From Verrucomicrobiota bacterium (GTDB taxonomy: Bacteria > Verrucomicrobiota > Verrucomicrobiia > Methylacidiphilales > Verrucolacustridaceae), in contig RGTE01000013.1 in the NCBI GenBank assembly GCA_010025475.1, positions 1 to 17,574 on the forward strand: DNA of 17,574 bases. The letters run 5' to 3'. Positions within the stretch are counted from its first letter, which is position 1. Every line of letters begins with the position of its first letter. The translations under genes and the position numbers were made by a program. The notes below the pieces were generated by a model that ran no database searches, was not told the DNA's origin, and worked only from the letters and a program-made list of their open reading frames with translations. Shown piece by piece: positions 1 through 6,360 of this stretch.

Positions 1-294
1 CTCCAGGACATCCATTGGTCGTTAGGCGGCTTTGGCTACTTTCCCACCTACACCTTGGGCAACCTTACCGGCTCTCAACTCTGGCAGGCCGCCCACCGGA
101 ATCTGCCGAATCTTCAGGCCTCCCTGGACCGACGCGATTACCATCCCCTGCTCCAATGGTTGCGCCAAAATATCCATGCTCACGGCCGACGCTACCTCGC
201 CGGCGATCTGATCCAGCGCGCCACCGGCAAACCGCTCGATCCCGAGGCCCACCTCTCCATCCTCGAGGAAAAGGTGAAAGATTTGTCCTCATGA
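1..294 (+). CDS. M32 family (Taq-type) metallocarboxypeptidase, C-terminal part, cut by window edge
   Basis: Reading frame 1 is open from the first base to the TGA at 292-294 and gives the last 97 residues of a longer protein. The first residues read LQDIHWS, then GYFPTYTLGN. These match the conserved QDxHW and FGYFPTYxLGN blocks near the C terminus of M32 carboxypeptidases. An IHAHGRRY block and a closing LEEKVKDLSS helix follow, also typical of the family. M32 enzymes are soluble zinc carboxypeptidases that remove C-terminal residues from peptides. The catalytic HExxH lies outside the window, so activity cannot be judged. The stop codon overlaps the next gene's start (ATGA), so the two are probably cotranscribed and translationally coupled. 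The start is not visible. Confidence 0.85.
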   Translation, partial: LQDIHWSLGGFGYFPTYTLGNLTGSQLWQAAHRNLPNLQASLDRRDYHPLLQWLRQNIHAHGRRYLAGDLIQRATGKPLDPEAHLSILEEKVKDLSS

Positions 295-1091
295 TTTCTC
301 CCTCCCGCATCACCGTTGTCATCAGCACCTACAACCATCTCCGTCCGCTGGAGCTCTGCCTGGCCGGGTTCCGCAACCAAACCGTTCCGCCTGGCGAAAT
401 TCTCTTCGCGGATGACGGCTCCGGGCCCGACACCCGCGCCCTGATCGCAAGACTCCTCCCCACCCTGCCCTGCCCCGCCCGCCACATCTGGCATGAGGAC
501 AAAGGCTTTCGCAAAAACATCATCCTCAATCGTTGCCTGGCGGAGGCCAAAGGGGACTATCTCGTCCTGACCGATGCCGACTGCATTCCCCACCCCAGCT
601 ACGTGGAGGATCACGCCGCTCTGGCCGAGCCCGGTTTTTGGGTCCAAGGACGCCGCTGTTATCTCAACGAAGCCGCCTCCGCCGCGCTTGTGCCCGGACA
701 GAAAGTCCCGGGAGTTCGGTTGTTTTTGTCAGGAAAAATGAGTGGCGCTGCCAAGGGATTTCGCCTCCCTTTCCCTATCATCAAGCGCGACACCGGCCAG
801 CGCGGCATCATCGGCTGCAATATGGCGATGTGGAAAAAGGACCTTCTCGAGGTCAACGGGTGGGACGAGGAGTTTGAGGGCTGGGGGCTCGGCGAGGATT
901 CGGACGTCGGATCCCGCCTCTACCATCTCGGCCGACCTCGCAAATTTGTCTACGGTCGCGGCATCCTTTACCACCTGCACCATCCCTTCCTCAACCGAGA
1001 CCATGTCCCCAAAAGCCAGGCACGCTTGGATGAAACGCTCCGGACCAAAAAAGTCAGGTGCGGAAAAGGGGTGGATCAGTATTTAAAGTGA
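291..1091 (+). CDS. Glycosyltransferase family 2 protein with C-terminal galactosyltransferase-type region
   Basis: This is a 266-residue GT-A fold glycosyltransferase. The N terminus gives ITVVISTYNHLRPLELCL (residues 7-24), the usual nucleotide-binding start. A DDG lies at 41-43, and the metal/nucleotide-binding DxD is in LTDADC (93-98). Further on, GCNMAMWKK (175-183) and GWDEEFEGWGLGEDSD (190-205) form the acceptor/catalytic block seen in chondroitin-polymerase-like and galactosyltransferase-C-terminal proteins. It has no signal peptide and no clear membrane segment, so it is probably cytosolic. It would transfer a sugar from a nucleotide-sugar donor to a glycan or lipid acceptor that the sequence does not reveal. 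The ATG at 291 overlaps the preceding stop by 4 bp. An in-frame ATG at position 15 would run through the carboxypeptidase and is rejected. Confidence 0.85.
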   Translation: MISPSRITVVISTYNHLRPLELCLAGFRNQTVPPGEILFADDGSGPDTRALIARLLPTLPCPARHIWHEDKGFRKNIILNRCLAEAKGDYLVLTDADCIPHPSYVEDHAALAEPGFWVQGRRCYLNEAASAALVPGQKVPGVRLFLSGKMSGAAKGFRLPFPIIKRDTGQRGIIGCNMAMWKKDLLEVNGWDEEFEGWGLGEDSDVGSRLYHLGRPRKFVYGRGILYHLHHPFLNRDHVPKSQARLDETLRTKKVRCGKGVDQYLK

Positions 1092-1094
1092 ATA

Positions 1095-1147
1095 GGTAGG
1101 CCACTTCCGATGGAAGTGGCTGCCGCTTTTATCAAAAGTGGCCTACC
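1095..1147. repeat. Palindromic repeat, copy 1, between convergent genes
   Basis: A perfect 12-bp inverted repeat has arms at 1095-1106 (GGTAGGCCACTT) and 1136-1147. Nested inside is a second perfect stem: CCACTTCC at 1101-1108 pairs with 1112-1119 across a 3-nt loop. The - strand sequence GGTAGGCCACTTTTGATA (1130-1147) recurs exactly at 3668-3685 on the + strand. The element lies between the convergent glycosyltransferase and ppgK genes and contains the TAG stop of ppgK (1143-1145). It may act as a bidirectional transcript end or be a REP-like dispersed repeat; neither is proven from the sequence. Confidence 0.75.
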
Positions 1148-1886
1148 CGCCCTTCGCTCCCGCCATCGCGGCCCCGACGATGCCCGCCTCGTTGTGAAGC
1201 TTGGCCGGGACGACCTTTGCCTTCACGCCCTTGGAGGCCCGGGGCAACCACTTCTCCGCCCGTTGGCTGACTCCACCGCCGACGATAATCAGGTCCGGGT
1301 TGATCAGGCGATCAACCAGGTGAAGGTACTCCCGCACCCGTTTTGACCATTTTTTCCAGCTCCAGTCATTCACTTCCCGGGCTTTGGCACTGGCGATCGT
1401 CTCGGCATCCTTTCCCCGCATTGTCAGGTGCCCGAACTCGGTGTTGGGAACCAATACGCCCCCAATGAAGACTGCGCTGCCGATGCCCGTGCCCAAGGTG
1501 ATCATGACCACGGTTCCCCTTTCTTTTTTCCCCGCGCCATAGGTCATCTCGGCAAGGCCGGCGGCATCGGCATCGTTGATCACCGAAAAAGAAAGTTTCG
1601 TGCCATGCTTGAAGAGCTTTTCCGCATTCTTACCCACCCAGCTTGGGGAAAGATTCACAGCGGTTTCCACCACACCTTTGCGCATTACCCCGGGGAATCC
1701 GGCGCCAACAGGCCCTGAAAATTGGAAGTGCTGGATCATTTTTTTGATGGCGGCTGTCACCGCCCCGGGCGTGGCCGGCTGGGGCGTGGGCAGATGCAGG
1801 TGCTCGGCCAAAATTTCTCCGGAGGGCAACTCCACCGGCGCACCCTTGATCCCAGTTCCGCCGATATCAATGCCGAGGATTTTCAT
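1143..1886 (-). CDS. ppgK: Polyphosphate glucokinase (ROK family)
   Basis: This 247-residue sugar kinase would phosphorylate glucose to glucose-6-phosphate using polyphosphate (often also ATP) in the cytosol, feeding glycolysis. The phosphate-binding loop is LGIDIGGTGIKGAPV (residues 4-18). GFPGVMRKGVVETAVN (63-78) matches the PpgK-type second block. The catalytic aspartate is D105 in VINDADAAG (102-110). LGTGIGSAVF (131-140) and VPNTEFGHL (146-154) complete the site. The ROK zinc motif CxCGxxGC is absent, as in PpgK and unlike NagC/Mlc-type ROK proteins. The length fits the family. ATG at 1886 is chosen because the protein then opens directly with MKILGIDIGG; an upstream TTG at 1922 would add 12 unconserved residues. 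No strong Shine-Dalgarno is visible. Acidic and hydrophobic blocks are intact, so the enzyme is likely active. Confidence 0.9.
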   Translation of the reverse strand: MKILGIDIGGTGIKGAPVELPSGEILAEHLHLPTPQPATPGAVTAAIKKMIQHFQFSGPVGAGFPGVMRKGVVETAVNLSPSWVGKNAEKLFKHGTKLSFSVINDADAAGLAEMTYGAGKKERGTVVMITLGTGIGSAVFIGGVLVPNTEFGHLTMRGKDAETIASAKAREVNDWSWKKWSKRVREYLHLVDRLINPDLIIVGGGVSQRAEKWLPRASKGVKAKVVPAKLHNEAGIVGAAMAGAKGG

Positions 1887-2049
1887 CAAAGCACAGGCTC
1901 GCGAAAACAGAGGGCGGATCAAACTTCAAGAATCAGATTTCGTGTAGAGTGCCACAGGATACTGGAATGAACCCCTGCCCCAAATGGCATTTTGTCTCAC
2001 TTTGTTTCTGGCTCCAATTTAATATGCGCCGTTTTGTCTCTTGTTGCCG

Positions 2050-2077
2050 TTGGCACTCATTTGAAAATATCTATAAA
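2050..2077 (+). promoter_or_regulatory. Candidate sigma-70-type promoter for hsp20
   Basis: TTGGCA at 2050-2055 and TATAAA at 2072-2077 are separated by 16 bp. Each hexamer matches the consensus at five of six positions. The site lies in a markedly AT-rich stretch (about 1990-2130) within GC-rich DNA. Transcription starting a few bases downstream would give a 5' leader of about 80 nt before the hsp20 ATG at 2164. This is prediction by eye only. Confidence 0.5.
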
Positions 2078-2102
2078 TCAATACTTTGTGGTGTTCGAGT
2101 TT

Positions 2103-2118
2103 TGGCAAGGATTATGCA
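2103..2118 (+). promoter_or_regulatory. Possible sigma-54-type promoter (-24/-12) upstream of hsp20
   Basis: TGGCAAGGATTATGCA has GG and GC separated by exactly 10 bases, the spacing required for RpoN promoters (TGGCAC-N5-TTGCA). The -24 half matches TGGCA, and the -12 half is ATGCA instead of TTGCA. It would start transcription just before the hairpin at 2121. It could be chance, and no enhancer-binding protein gene is visible here. Confidence 0.3.
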
Positions 2119-2120
2119 TC

Positions 2121-2153
2121 TCCTTTGTTGGTGAAAACCAACCAAAGAAAGGA
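2121..2153 (+). promoter_or_regulatory. 5' leader hairpin able to pair with the hsp20 ribosome-binding site
   Basis: TTGGT (2128-2132) pairs with ACCAA (2137-2141) across a GAAA loop. Two competing outer pairings are possible. CTTTG (2123-2127) can pair with CAAAG (2143-2147), leaving the Shine-Dalgarno free. TCCTTT (2121-2126) is exactly complementary to the Shine-Dalgarno AAAGGA (2148-2153) and would hide it. A weak hairpin masking the ribosome-binding site of a small heat-shock gene is the usual layout of an RNA thermometer (ROSE or fourU types). That role here is inference. Confidence 0.4.
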
Positions 2154-2163
2154 TAACCAAGCC

Positions 2164-2591
2164 ATGAAAAATAACTGCGAAACTAACGCGGCGCTGGCGA
2201 CCCGGTCGGAAAACGGGAGCGGCTTCGGGTTCCTTATCAACGAACTCGACCGTCTTTTTGATTTTCCCGCCCTACGGTCTCCAGTCACACCTGGAACCCC
2301 ATCTCCGCCCACGAGACGGAGTCCGGCTATCGGTACGATCTTGAACTGCCCGGCCTGAAAAAGGACGAGCTCAAGGTCACCCTGACGGACGGGGTCCTCG
2401 CCGTGAAGGGCCAGAAGCGGCTCTTTCGTGACGGCGCGGAGACTTCTGTGGAGGTCGAGCGGTCGCTCCTCGTGCCCGAGGACGTGGATCCCGAAAAGAT
2501 CCAAGCCCGGTACTTGGACGGAGTCCTCACGCTGGAGATTGCCAAGCGCGAGGAGGCCAAGCCGAAGACCATTGAAGTCAGGGTCGGTTAA
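2164..2591 (+). pseudogene. Small heat-shock protein (Hsp20/alpha-crystallin) with an apparent one-base frameshift
   Basis: Two adjoining frames together make a normal Hsp20, an ATP-independent holdase chaperone. Frame A starts at ATG 2164, preceded by AAAGGA at 2148-2153. It encodes MKNNCETNAALATR and FLINELDRLFDFPA, then runs out of register to a TGA at 2356-2358. Frame B (codons starting at multiples of 3) carries the alpha-crystallin domain from WNPISAHETESGYRYDLELP (about 2292) to the stop at 2589-2591. It includes the diagnostic ARYLDGVLTLEIAKRE and the C-terminal tail EVRVG. Frame B has a TGA at 2259 and no start codon of its own until GTG 2400, so it needs the first frame. One extra base around 2262-2290 would give a 142-residue protein of normal length; an extra C in GCCCT near 2269-2273 would read DFPAPTVSSHTW. 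Either the gene is broken, or one base is missing from the sequence. Function is intact if the latter. Confidence 0.8.
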
Positions 2592-2606
2592 TCACTCGCA
2601 ATTTGT

Positions 2607-2650
2607 CCCAGCCGGGGTGCGAACAAGCCCCGGCTGGGGCTTGTTCCTTT
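2607..2650 (+). terminator. Two overlapping, mutually exclusive hairpins (terminator or attenuator) between hsp20 and the TPR gene
   Basis: Hairpin 1 is CCCAGCCGGGG (2607-2617) paired with 2628-2638, 11 perfect base pairs with a 10-nt loop. Hairpin 2 is GAACAAGCCCC (2621-2631) paired with 2636-2646, 11 perfect base pairs with a GGCT loop, followed at once by CTTTT. They share bases 2628-2631 and 2636-2638, so only one can form. The second has the shape of an intrinsic terminator for hsp20 and lies 12 nt before the next ATG. The T-run is short. Confidence 0.6.
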
Positions 2651-2658
2651 TCCGCCCC

Positions 2659-3147
2659 ATGGAAAATTCGACTCAGCCGATGGCCAACCTTGCCAAACTG
2701 CAGGAGGAGATGGAGGGCTACTGCGGACTCGGAATGTATGACGAGGCCCTCGGTGTGCTCGACTCCATCCGCCTCAAGGGCCAGGAGGAGATCACCCTCT
2801 CCTTCCTGCGCACTCGCATCCTGCGGGCGGCCGGCCGATATGCGGAAATGCGCAAGAGCGCGGAAAAGCTCAAGGAGCGCTGCCCCCACGAGCCGGAGGC
2901 TTGGGTCTCGCTCGCCGATGCCATGCGCCAAAGCGGCGCGATCATCCAGGGCCGCATCGTCCTGCAGGAAGCGGAGAAAAAATTTCCCCAAAATCCCCAC
3001 ATCAAGTTTCAGCTCGGCTGCTATCACTGTGTCCTCCAGGAGCTGGAAAAGGCCCGCAGCTACGTTCAGGCCGCCATCGCCCTCGATCGCACCTGGGCCG
3101 ATGCCGCCCAGTCCGACGAGGATCTGGCTCCCCTTCGCAAAAAGTAG
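2659..3147 (+). CDS. TPR-repeat protein, function unknown
   Basis: This 162-residue soluble, helical protein has about four tetratricopeptide-like units at residues 13-40, 46-76, 79-109 and 114-146. They show the usual pattern, for example YDEALGVLDSI, GRYAEMRKSAEKL, PEAWVSLADAM and LEKARSYVQAAIALDRTWADA. TPR domains bind partner proteins; no enzymatic motif is present and the partner is unknown. The ATG at 2659 is chosen because the protein reads MENSTQPMANLAKLQEEMEG from there; a second ATG at 2680 (residue 8) is also possible. No clear Shine-Dalgarno precedes either. Translation upstream of 2659 would run through the hairpins and is rejected. It lies 67 bp after hsp20 and 12 bp before the chagasin-like gene, so it may form an operon with the latter. 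Confidence 0.75.
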   Translation: MENSTQPMANLAKLQEEMEGYCGLGMYDEALGVLDSIRLKGQEEITLSFLRTRILRAAGRYAEMRKSAEKLKERCPHEPEAWVSLADAMRQSGAIIQGRIVLQEAEKKFPQNPHIKFQLGCYHCVLQELEKARSYVQAAIALDRTWADAAQSDEDLAPLRKK

Positions 3148-3159
3148 TATCTTTCCGGA

Positions 3160-3672
3160 ATGGGTGCCGCGCCCATCCGTAAGGTGGCCTTGATCGCCCC
3201 GCTGGTGGCTTGGTTTTGTATTTCGTCAAGCGGCTGTTTTCGTGGCCGGCCCGACCTTGAGGCCAAGGCCGAGCACCCCGTTGAAATCCGTCTGCCGGCC
3301 AACCCATCCACCGGCTACCGCTGGATGCTTGATCCACCCATGCAGAGTGGACGGATTCTTTCGGAAGGCTACGAGTCGGGCGCACGCGATGGCCGGGTCG
3401 GCACCCCGGGCACCCAAGTTCTGCAGGTGGTCTTTCCACGGGAAGGCAGATTCAACCTTAAGCTCGCCTACCGGCGGCTTTGGGAACCCGCCTCCGTGCC
3501 ACCCGCACAGACCACCAATCTGGTGGTGAAGGTCCTGCCTGCCAAGGGCGACAAAACCCTGATGGAAAAACTCTTCACCAAGGATATCGCACCGGAATCC
3601 AATATCGTGCAACCGGAGGAGGAAGAGCCGCAGACGACAGGGAGGAAGGTGGAGTTACGAAGGCCCAGGTAG
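3160..3672 (+). CDS. Chagasin-like (I42) cysteine-protease inhibitor, predicted lipoprotein
   Basis: This 170-residue protein has a type II signal peptide: basic RK, hydrophobic VALIAPLVAWFCI, then lipobox SSGC with the lipidated cysteine at residue 26. The three inhibitory loops of the chagasin family can be seen. They are NPSTGYRW (48-55), the glycine loop GTPGTQ (81-86), and RRLWEP (105-110) in place of the usual RPW/RPF. I42 proteins fold as an immunoglobulin-like barrel and block papain-type cysteine proteases. This one would sit on the membrane facing the periplasm. The C-terminal 35 residues are polar and probably disordered (QPEEEEPQTT). The ATG at 3160 is 12 bp after the TPR gene. 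Its TAG stop is contributed by the palindromic repeat that follows. The target protease is unknown. Confidence 0.8.
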   Translation: MGAAPIRKVALIAPLVAWFCISSSGCFRGRPDLEAKAEHPVEIRLPANPSTGYRWMLDPPMQSGRILSEGYESGARDGRVGTPGTQVLQVVFPREGRFNLKLAYRRLWEPASVPPAQTTNLVVKVLPAKGDKTLMEKLFTKDIAPESNIVQPEEEEPQTTGRKVELRRPR

Positions 3673-3699
3673 GCCACTTTTGATACCGGGTGCCTACCT
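3667..3699. repeat. Palindromic repeat, copy 2, between convergent genes
   Basis: AGGTAGGC at 3667-3674 and GCCTACCT at 3692-3699 form a perfect 8-bp inverted repeat with a 17-nt loop. The 18-base GGTAGGCCACTTTTGATA (3668-3685) is identical to the - strand of the copy at 1130-1147. It fills the gap between the convergent chagasin-like and batDE genes and contains the TAG stop (3670-3672) of the former. It may serve both genes as a transcript end. Confidence 0.7.
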
Positions 3700-3702
3700 A
3701 GC

Positions 3703-6360
3703 TCAATACAATGGCACCAGATTCTCGGTCCGGATCCAGCCCGCGTCTTGGTTGGGCATTCGGACCTTGCTCCAGCCGAGGAACTCTTTTTCCCGATGGG
3801 CGATCGATCCAGGCGGATAGGCCTTTTCTGCCTGCGGCTCCACCTCCGTGGGTACGGACCGCAGCGGCGCCACATCCACGATCATGACCGCCGCACGGTC
3901 GGACAGTTTGCCGTACACCCCCAGCGCGGATCCGGCCACAAACGCAACCGAGGCACCCGTTAAAACCACTGCCGACCCAACCCGGAAAAACAGTTTTCGT
4001 CTCCACAAGAAGTAACCCGACACCAACCACAGCCCCACGCCGAGTGCAGCCACCGCGCTTCCTGCCACCAACCAAAACTGCCAGGCAAAAATTCCGGCCC
4101 ATGCCGTCAGCCTTGCCGTCCAGGTGTCCTCCACTAACCGCCGAACCGCTGGATCGAGCTGGTTGGCGGCTTCTGCAAAAATTCCAAGATTCCAGTCCAC
4201 CGTGGCGGTTTGGGGAGCCACAAGGTAGGCGGAAAGTCCGTTGGCAAGGGCTCTCTCCTTGTCCCCCACCTGAAACCAAACCAGCCCCAGGTTGTTGCGT
4301 GATTTAGGGTCGGTCAGGCTTTTGCGAACCCTCTCGCCCCAAATCTGTCCGGCCTTTTCAAAGCTGCCTTCCCGATAAAGTAGAACGGGGTCATCGTTTT
4401 GTGTGGTTACGGACTTGGGTGCGGCTTTCTCTTCAGCTGCCACACCTAAGGGCAGAACGAAAATCAGAAAGACTCCAAACCAAGGCAGGAGATTCCTGGG
4501 CCGAAGGGGCTCCCAAAACTTAAGCGGCGGCAGCTCGATCCGCGCGGCCAATCCGGCCGCGCGCTCACACCAATCTCCATTCAGGCTCGGATTCCGCCCG
4601 TAGAGTGCTTCATCCGACTCCAGCCAGCACTTCTCCAGATCGGCCCGATCCCTTTCCAGCAAAGAGGGTGTGGCTGCGAAAATCTCCGGCCAAGCCGGCG
4701 TGGCCGCATCCACCCCCAAAGTGCCGGCCACGGCTTTCTGCCAAACCAACAGGCTTTTTTCCCGCATCTCGGGATTGCCGGAGTCCGACCGTAAGAGCTG
4801 GACCGAGGATTTCCAGGATTGCAGGGCCTCTTTCCGAATCCGCTCGGGATCCGTTAAGGCCGCCCTTTTTTGGGCCAGCCGCCACCAGAAACCCACCAGA
4901 ATCAGCCACGGTAAAACCGTCATCCCACGAGCCCAAACCAGCGGGATGGGTGCCATCCCCACTCCGGTTCCTTCCAAAGGCTCCCGCGGCAGGGCCGGCG
5001 TGCCGTACTGTAAAACCTTTCCGGGCTTGCCTGAGCCGAACCCACCCCAGCCGGGACCTCCGCCCTGTTTTTGCTGGGATCCGGACGCCGGAGCCTGGGT
5101 CACCTGCGCAGGGCCGGAGGGGCGCAGCGTGCCTTCCTTGAGGACGGAAATTTTTGGCGGCTTCGCTTCGATGGTTTCGTAGCTCTTTTTCTTGGGATCG
5201 AAGTAAATGAATTTCACCACAGGCAGCTCATACTCCCCGGCTTCGGTTGGAATCAGGACCAAATCCTCCACCAGTCCGCCCGTGAACAACTGCGTGCCGT
5301 CGAACTCCCGACGCAGTTTGGGCTGAATCGTCCGCATCTTGGCCGGCACGGTCCGCGAGGGCAGCTCCACCCCTGTCGGCCAGTTGCCGGTGCCTTTGAG
5401 ATTTAATGTCCATGTGATGGGCTCTCCTTCATTCACCTGCTCCGGCACCATTTTCGACTCCAGCGTGAACTGCCCGACGGCCCCCCTGAATCCGGCCGGG
5501 GCGCCCGAGGGCAAGGGTTGAATCTCCATCGGGACGGTCTCGGTTGCGGCCTCGACTTCGGCTGAGCCGGGGGCGGTGAAGAAGAAGGACCTCCCGCCCA
5601 GAGGGGTGTCGATATCGAGTTTTTGCCGGATGACCGGGAGTTCAAACTTGCCGGCTTTCGGCACCATCGCCCGGGTATGAAACTGCAAGCCTTGGCTTCC
5701 GCCCGGACCGATTTGTTGGCCCCGATCCCATGCCTCGGCGGTGAAGTTCTGCACATCCCAGAGCGGCGTGGTCTTCACGCGACCACTCCGTCCTGGGGCC
5801 ATCGTCACCCGGTAATTCACGTCAAAAACCTCGCCGGCATAAGGATTCCTGGGCTCCGCATTGGCTTCCGATCGAACGGTGCTGGGCGGGACCACCGGCG
5901 CCGCTCCGGCGGGAGGTTGGTTCTGGAAAAATCCAGGAGGAAAGGGAAAGGGTGAGGGCGCGGCTTGCTGGGGAGGCGCAGCGGTGCCGCTCGCGTCCAA
6001 GGCCAGCGAGGGCACAGTTTTTTTTCCTTTGTCCGTCTGGACTTCGAAGGCGGGAATTTGGATCCGGCCCCCCTGATTGACCTGAACCGAGTAGTTCAAC
6101 GTTGTGGACGAGCTGGTTTGGAAATTGATCATCGAAAAGCTAGTGGCACGGCCGGGTTGGCCCAACACCTGCAGGCCATTGACCCTGGGAAGGTTGACGT
6201 TCCCCTGCGGCTGGCAATCCGTGAACACCAGCTCAAGCTGAGTCACGCTGTTGGGGGCCACCGGGCCGGGATCATTCCAGGCAACCGACTGGGCGTGGGC
6301 CCGAGCCGTCCAGCCGCACACAGCCAAACCAAGAACAAGGATGGCTCTTTTCATCACCAT
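3703..6360 (-). CDS. BatD-BatE fusion protein (aerotolerance-type membrane protein with TPR and SH3-like regions)
   Basis: This 885-residue protein joins two Bat components that are usually separate genes. Residues 1-24 are a signal peptide ending AHAQS. Residues 25-410 are the periplasmic BatD beta-rich region, with two similar modules (for example GRIQIPAFEVQTDKGK and AGEYELPVVKFIYFDPKKK). A disordered Gly/Gln linker follows, then a membrane helix at 481-495 and a cytosolic helical domain (500-620). At 624-642 a second signal-like helix (LLPWFGVFLIFVLPLGVA) opens the BatE-like part. That part has TPR-like repeats at 657-715, two membrane helices (755-782, 792-816) and an SH3-like tail at 820-885 ending GWSKVRMPNQDAGWIRTENL. 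It is the last gene of the Bat operon. Its ATG at 6360 overlaps the preceding TGA region, with GGGGAAG just upstream; ATG 6354 is the alternative. The complex is thought to act at the inner membrane in stress tolerance; the exact role is unknown. Confidence 0.85.
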   Translation of the reverse strand: MVMKRAILVLGLAVCGWTARAHAQSVAWNDPGPVAPNSVTQLELVFTDCQPQGNVNLPRVNGLQVLGQPGRATSFSMINFQTSSSTTLNYSVQVNQGGRIQIPAFEVQTDKGKKTVPSLALDASGTAAPPQQAAPSPFPFPPGFFQNQPPAGAAPVVPPSTVRSEANAEPRNPYAGEVFDVNYRVTMAPGRSGRVKTTPLWDVQNFTAEAWDRGQQIGPGGSQGLQFHTRAMVPKAGKFELPVIRQKLDIDTPLGGRSFFFTAPGSAEVEAATETVPMEIQPLPSGAPAGFRGAVGQFTLESKMVPEQVNEGEPITWTLNLKGTGNWPTGVELPSRTVPAKMRTIQPKLRREFDGTQLFTGGLVEDLVLIPTEAGEYELPVVKFIYFDPKKKSYETIEAKPPKISVLKEGTLRPSGPAQVTQAPASGSQQKQGGGPGWGGFGSGKPGKVLQYGTPALPREPLEGTGVGMAPIPLVWARGMTVLPWLILVGFWWRLAQKRAALTDPERIRKEALQSWKSSVQLLRSDSGNPEMREKSLLVWQKAVAGTLGVDAATPAWPEIFAATPSLLERDRADLEKCWLESDEALYGRNPSLNGDWCERAAGLAARIELPPLKFWEPLRPRNLLPWFGVFLIFVLPLGVAAEEKAAPKSVTTQNDDPVLLYREGSFEKAGQIWGERVRKSLTDPKSRNNLGLVWFQVGDKERALANGLSAYLVAPQTATVDWNLGIFAEAANQLDPAVRRLVEDTWTARLTAWAGIFAWQFWLVAGSAVAALGVGLWLVSGYFLWRRKLFFRVGSAVVLTGASVAFVAGSALGVYGKLSDRAAVMIVDVAPLRSVPTEVEPQAEKAYPPGSIAHREKEFLGWSKVRMPNQDAGWIRTENLVPLY

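Noticed and set aside
15..290. 92-residue N-terminal extension of the glycosyltransferase
   Set aside because: This stretch encodes the conserved end of the M32 carboxypeptidase in another frame, and the ATGA overlap at 291 gives a natural start.
2050..2058. TTGGCACTC, one mismatch from the left half of a CIRCE (HrcA) operator
   Set aside because: No matching right half (GAGTGCTAA) occurs at the required spacing, so it is treated as coincidence with the -35 element.
1949..2134. 61-codon + strand frame (Cys/Phe/Trp-rich) before hsp20
   Set aside because: It lies in the AT-rich promoter region, overlaps both promoter candidates, and shows no coding pattern or ribosome-binding site.
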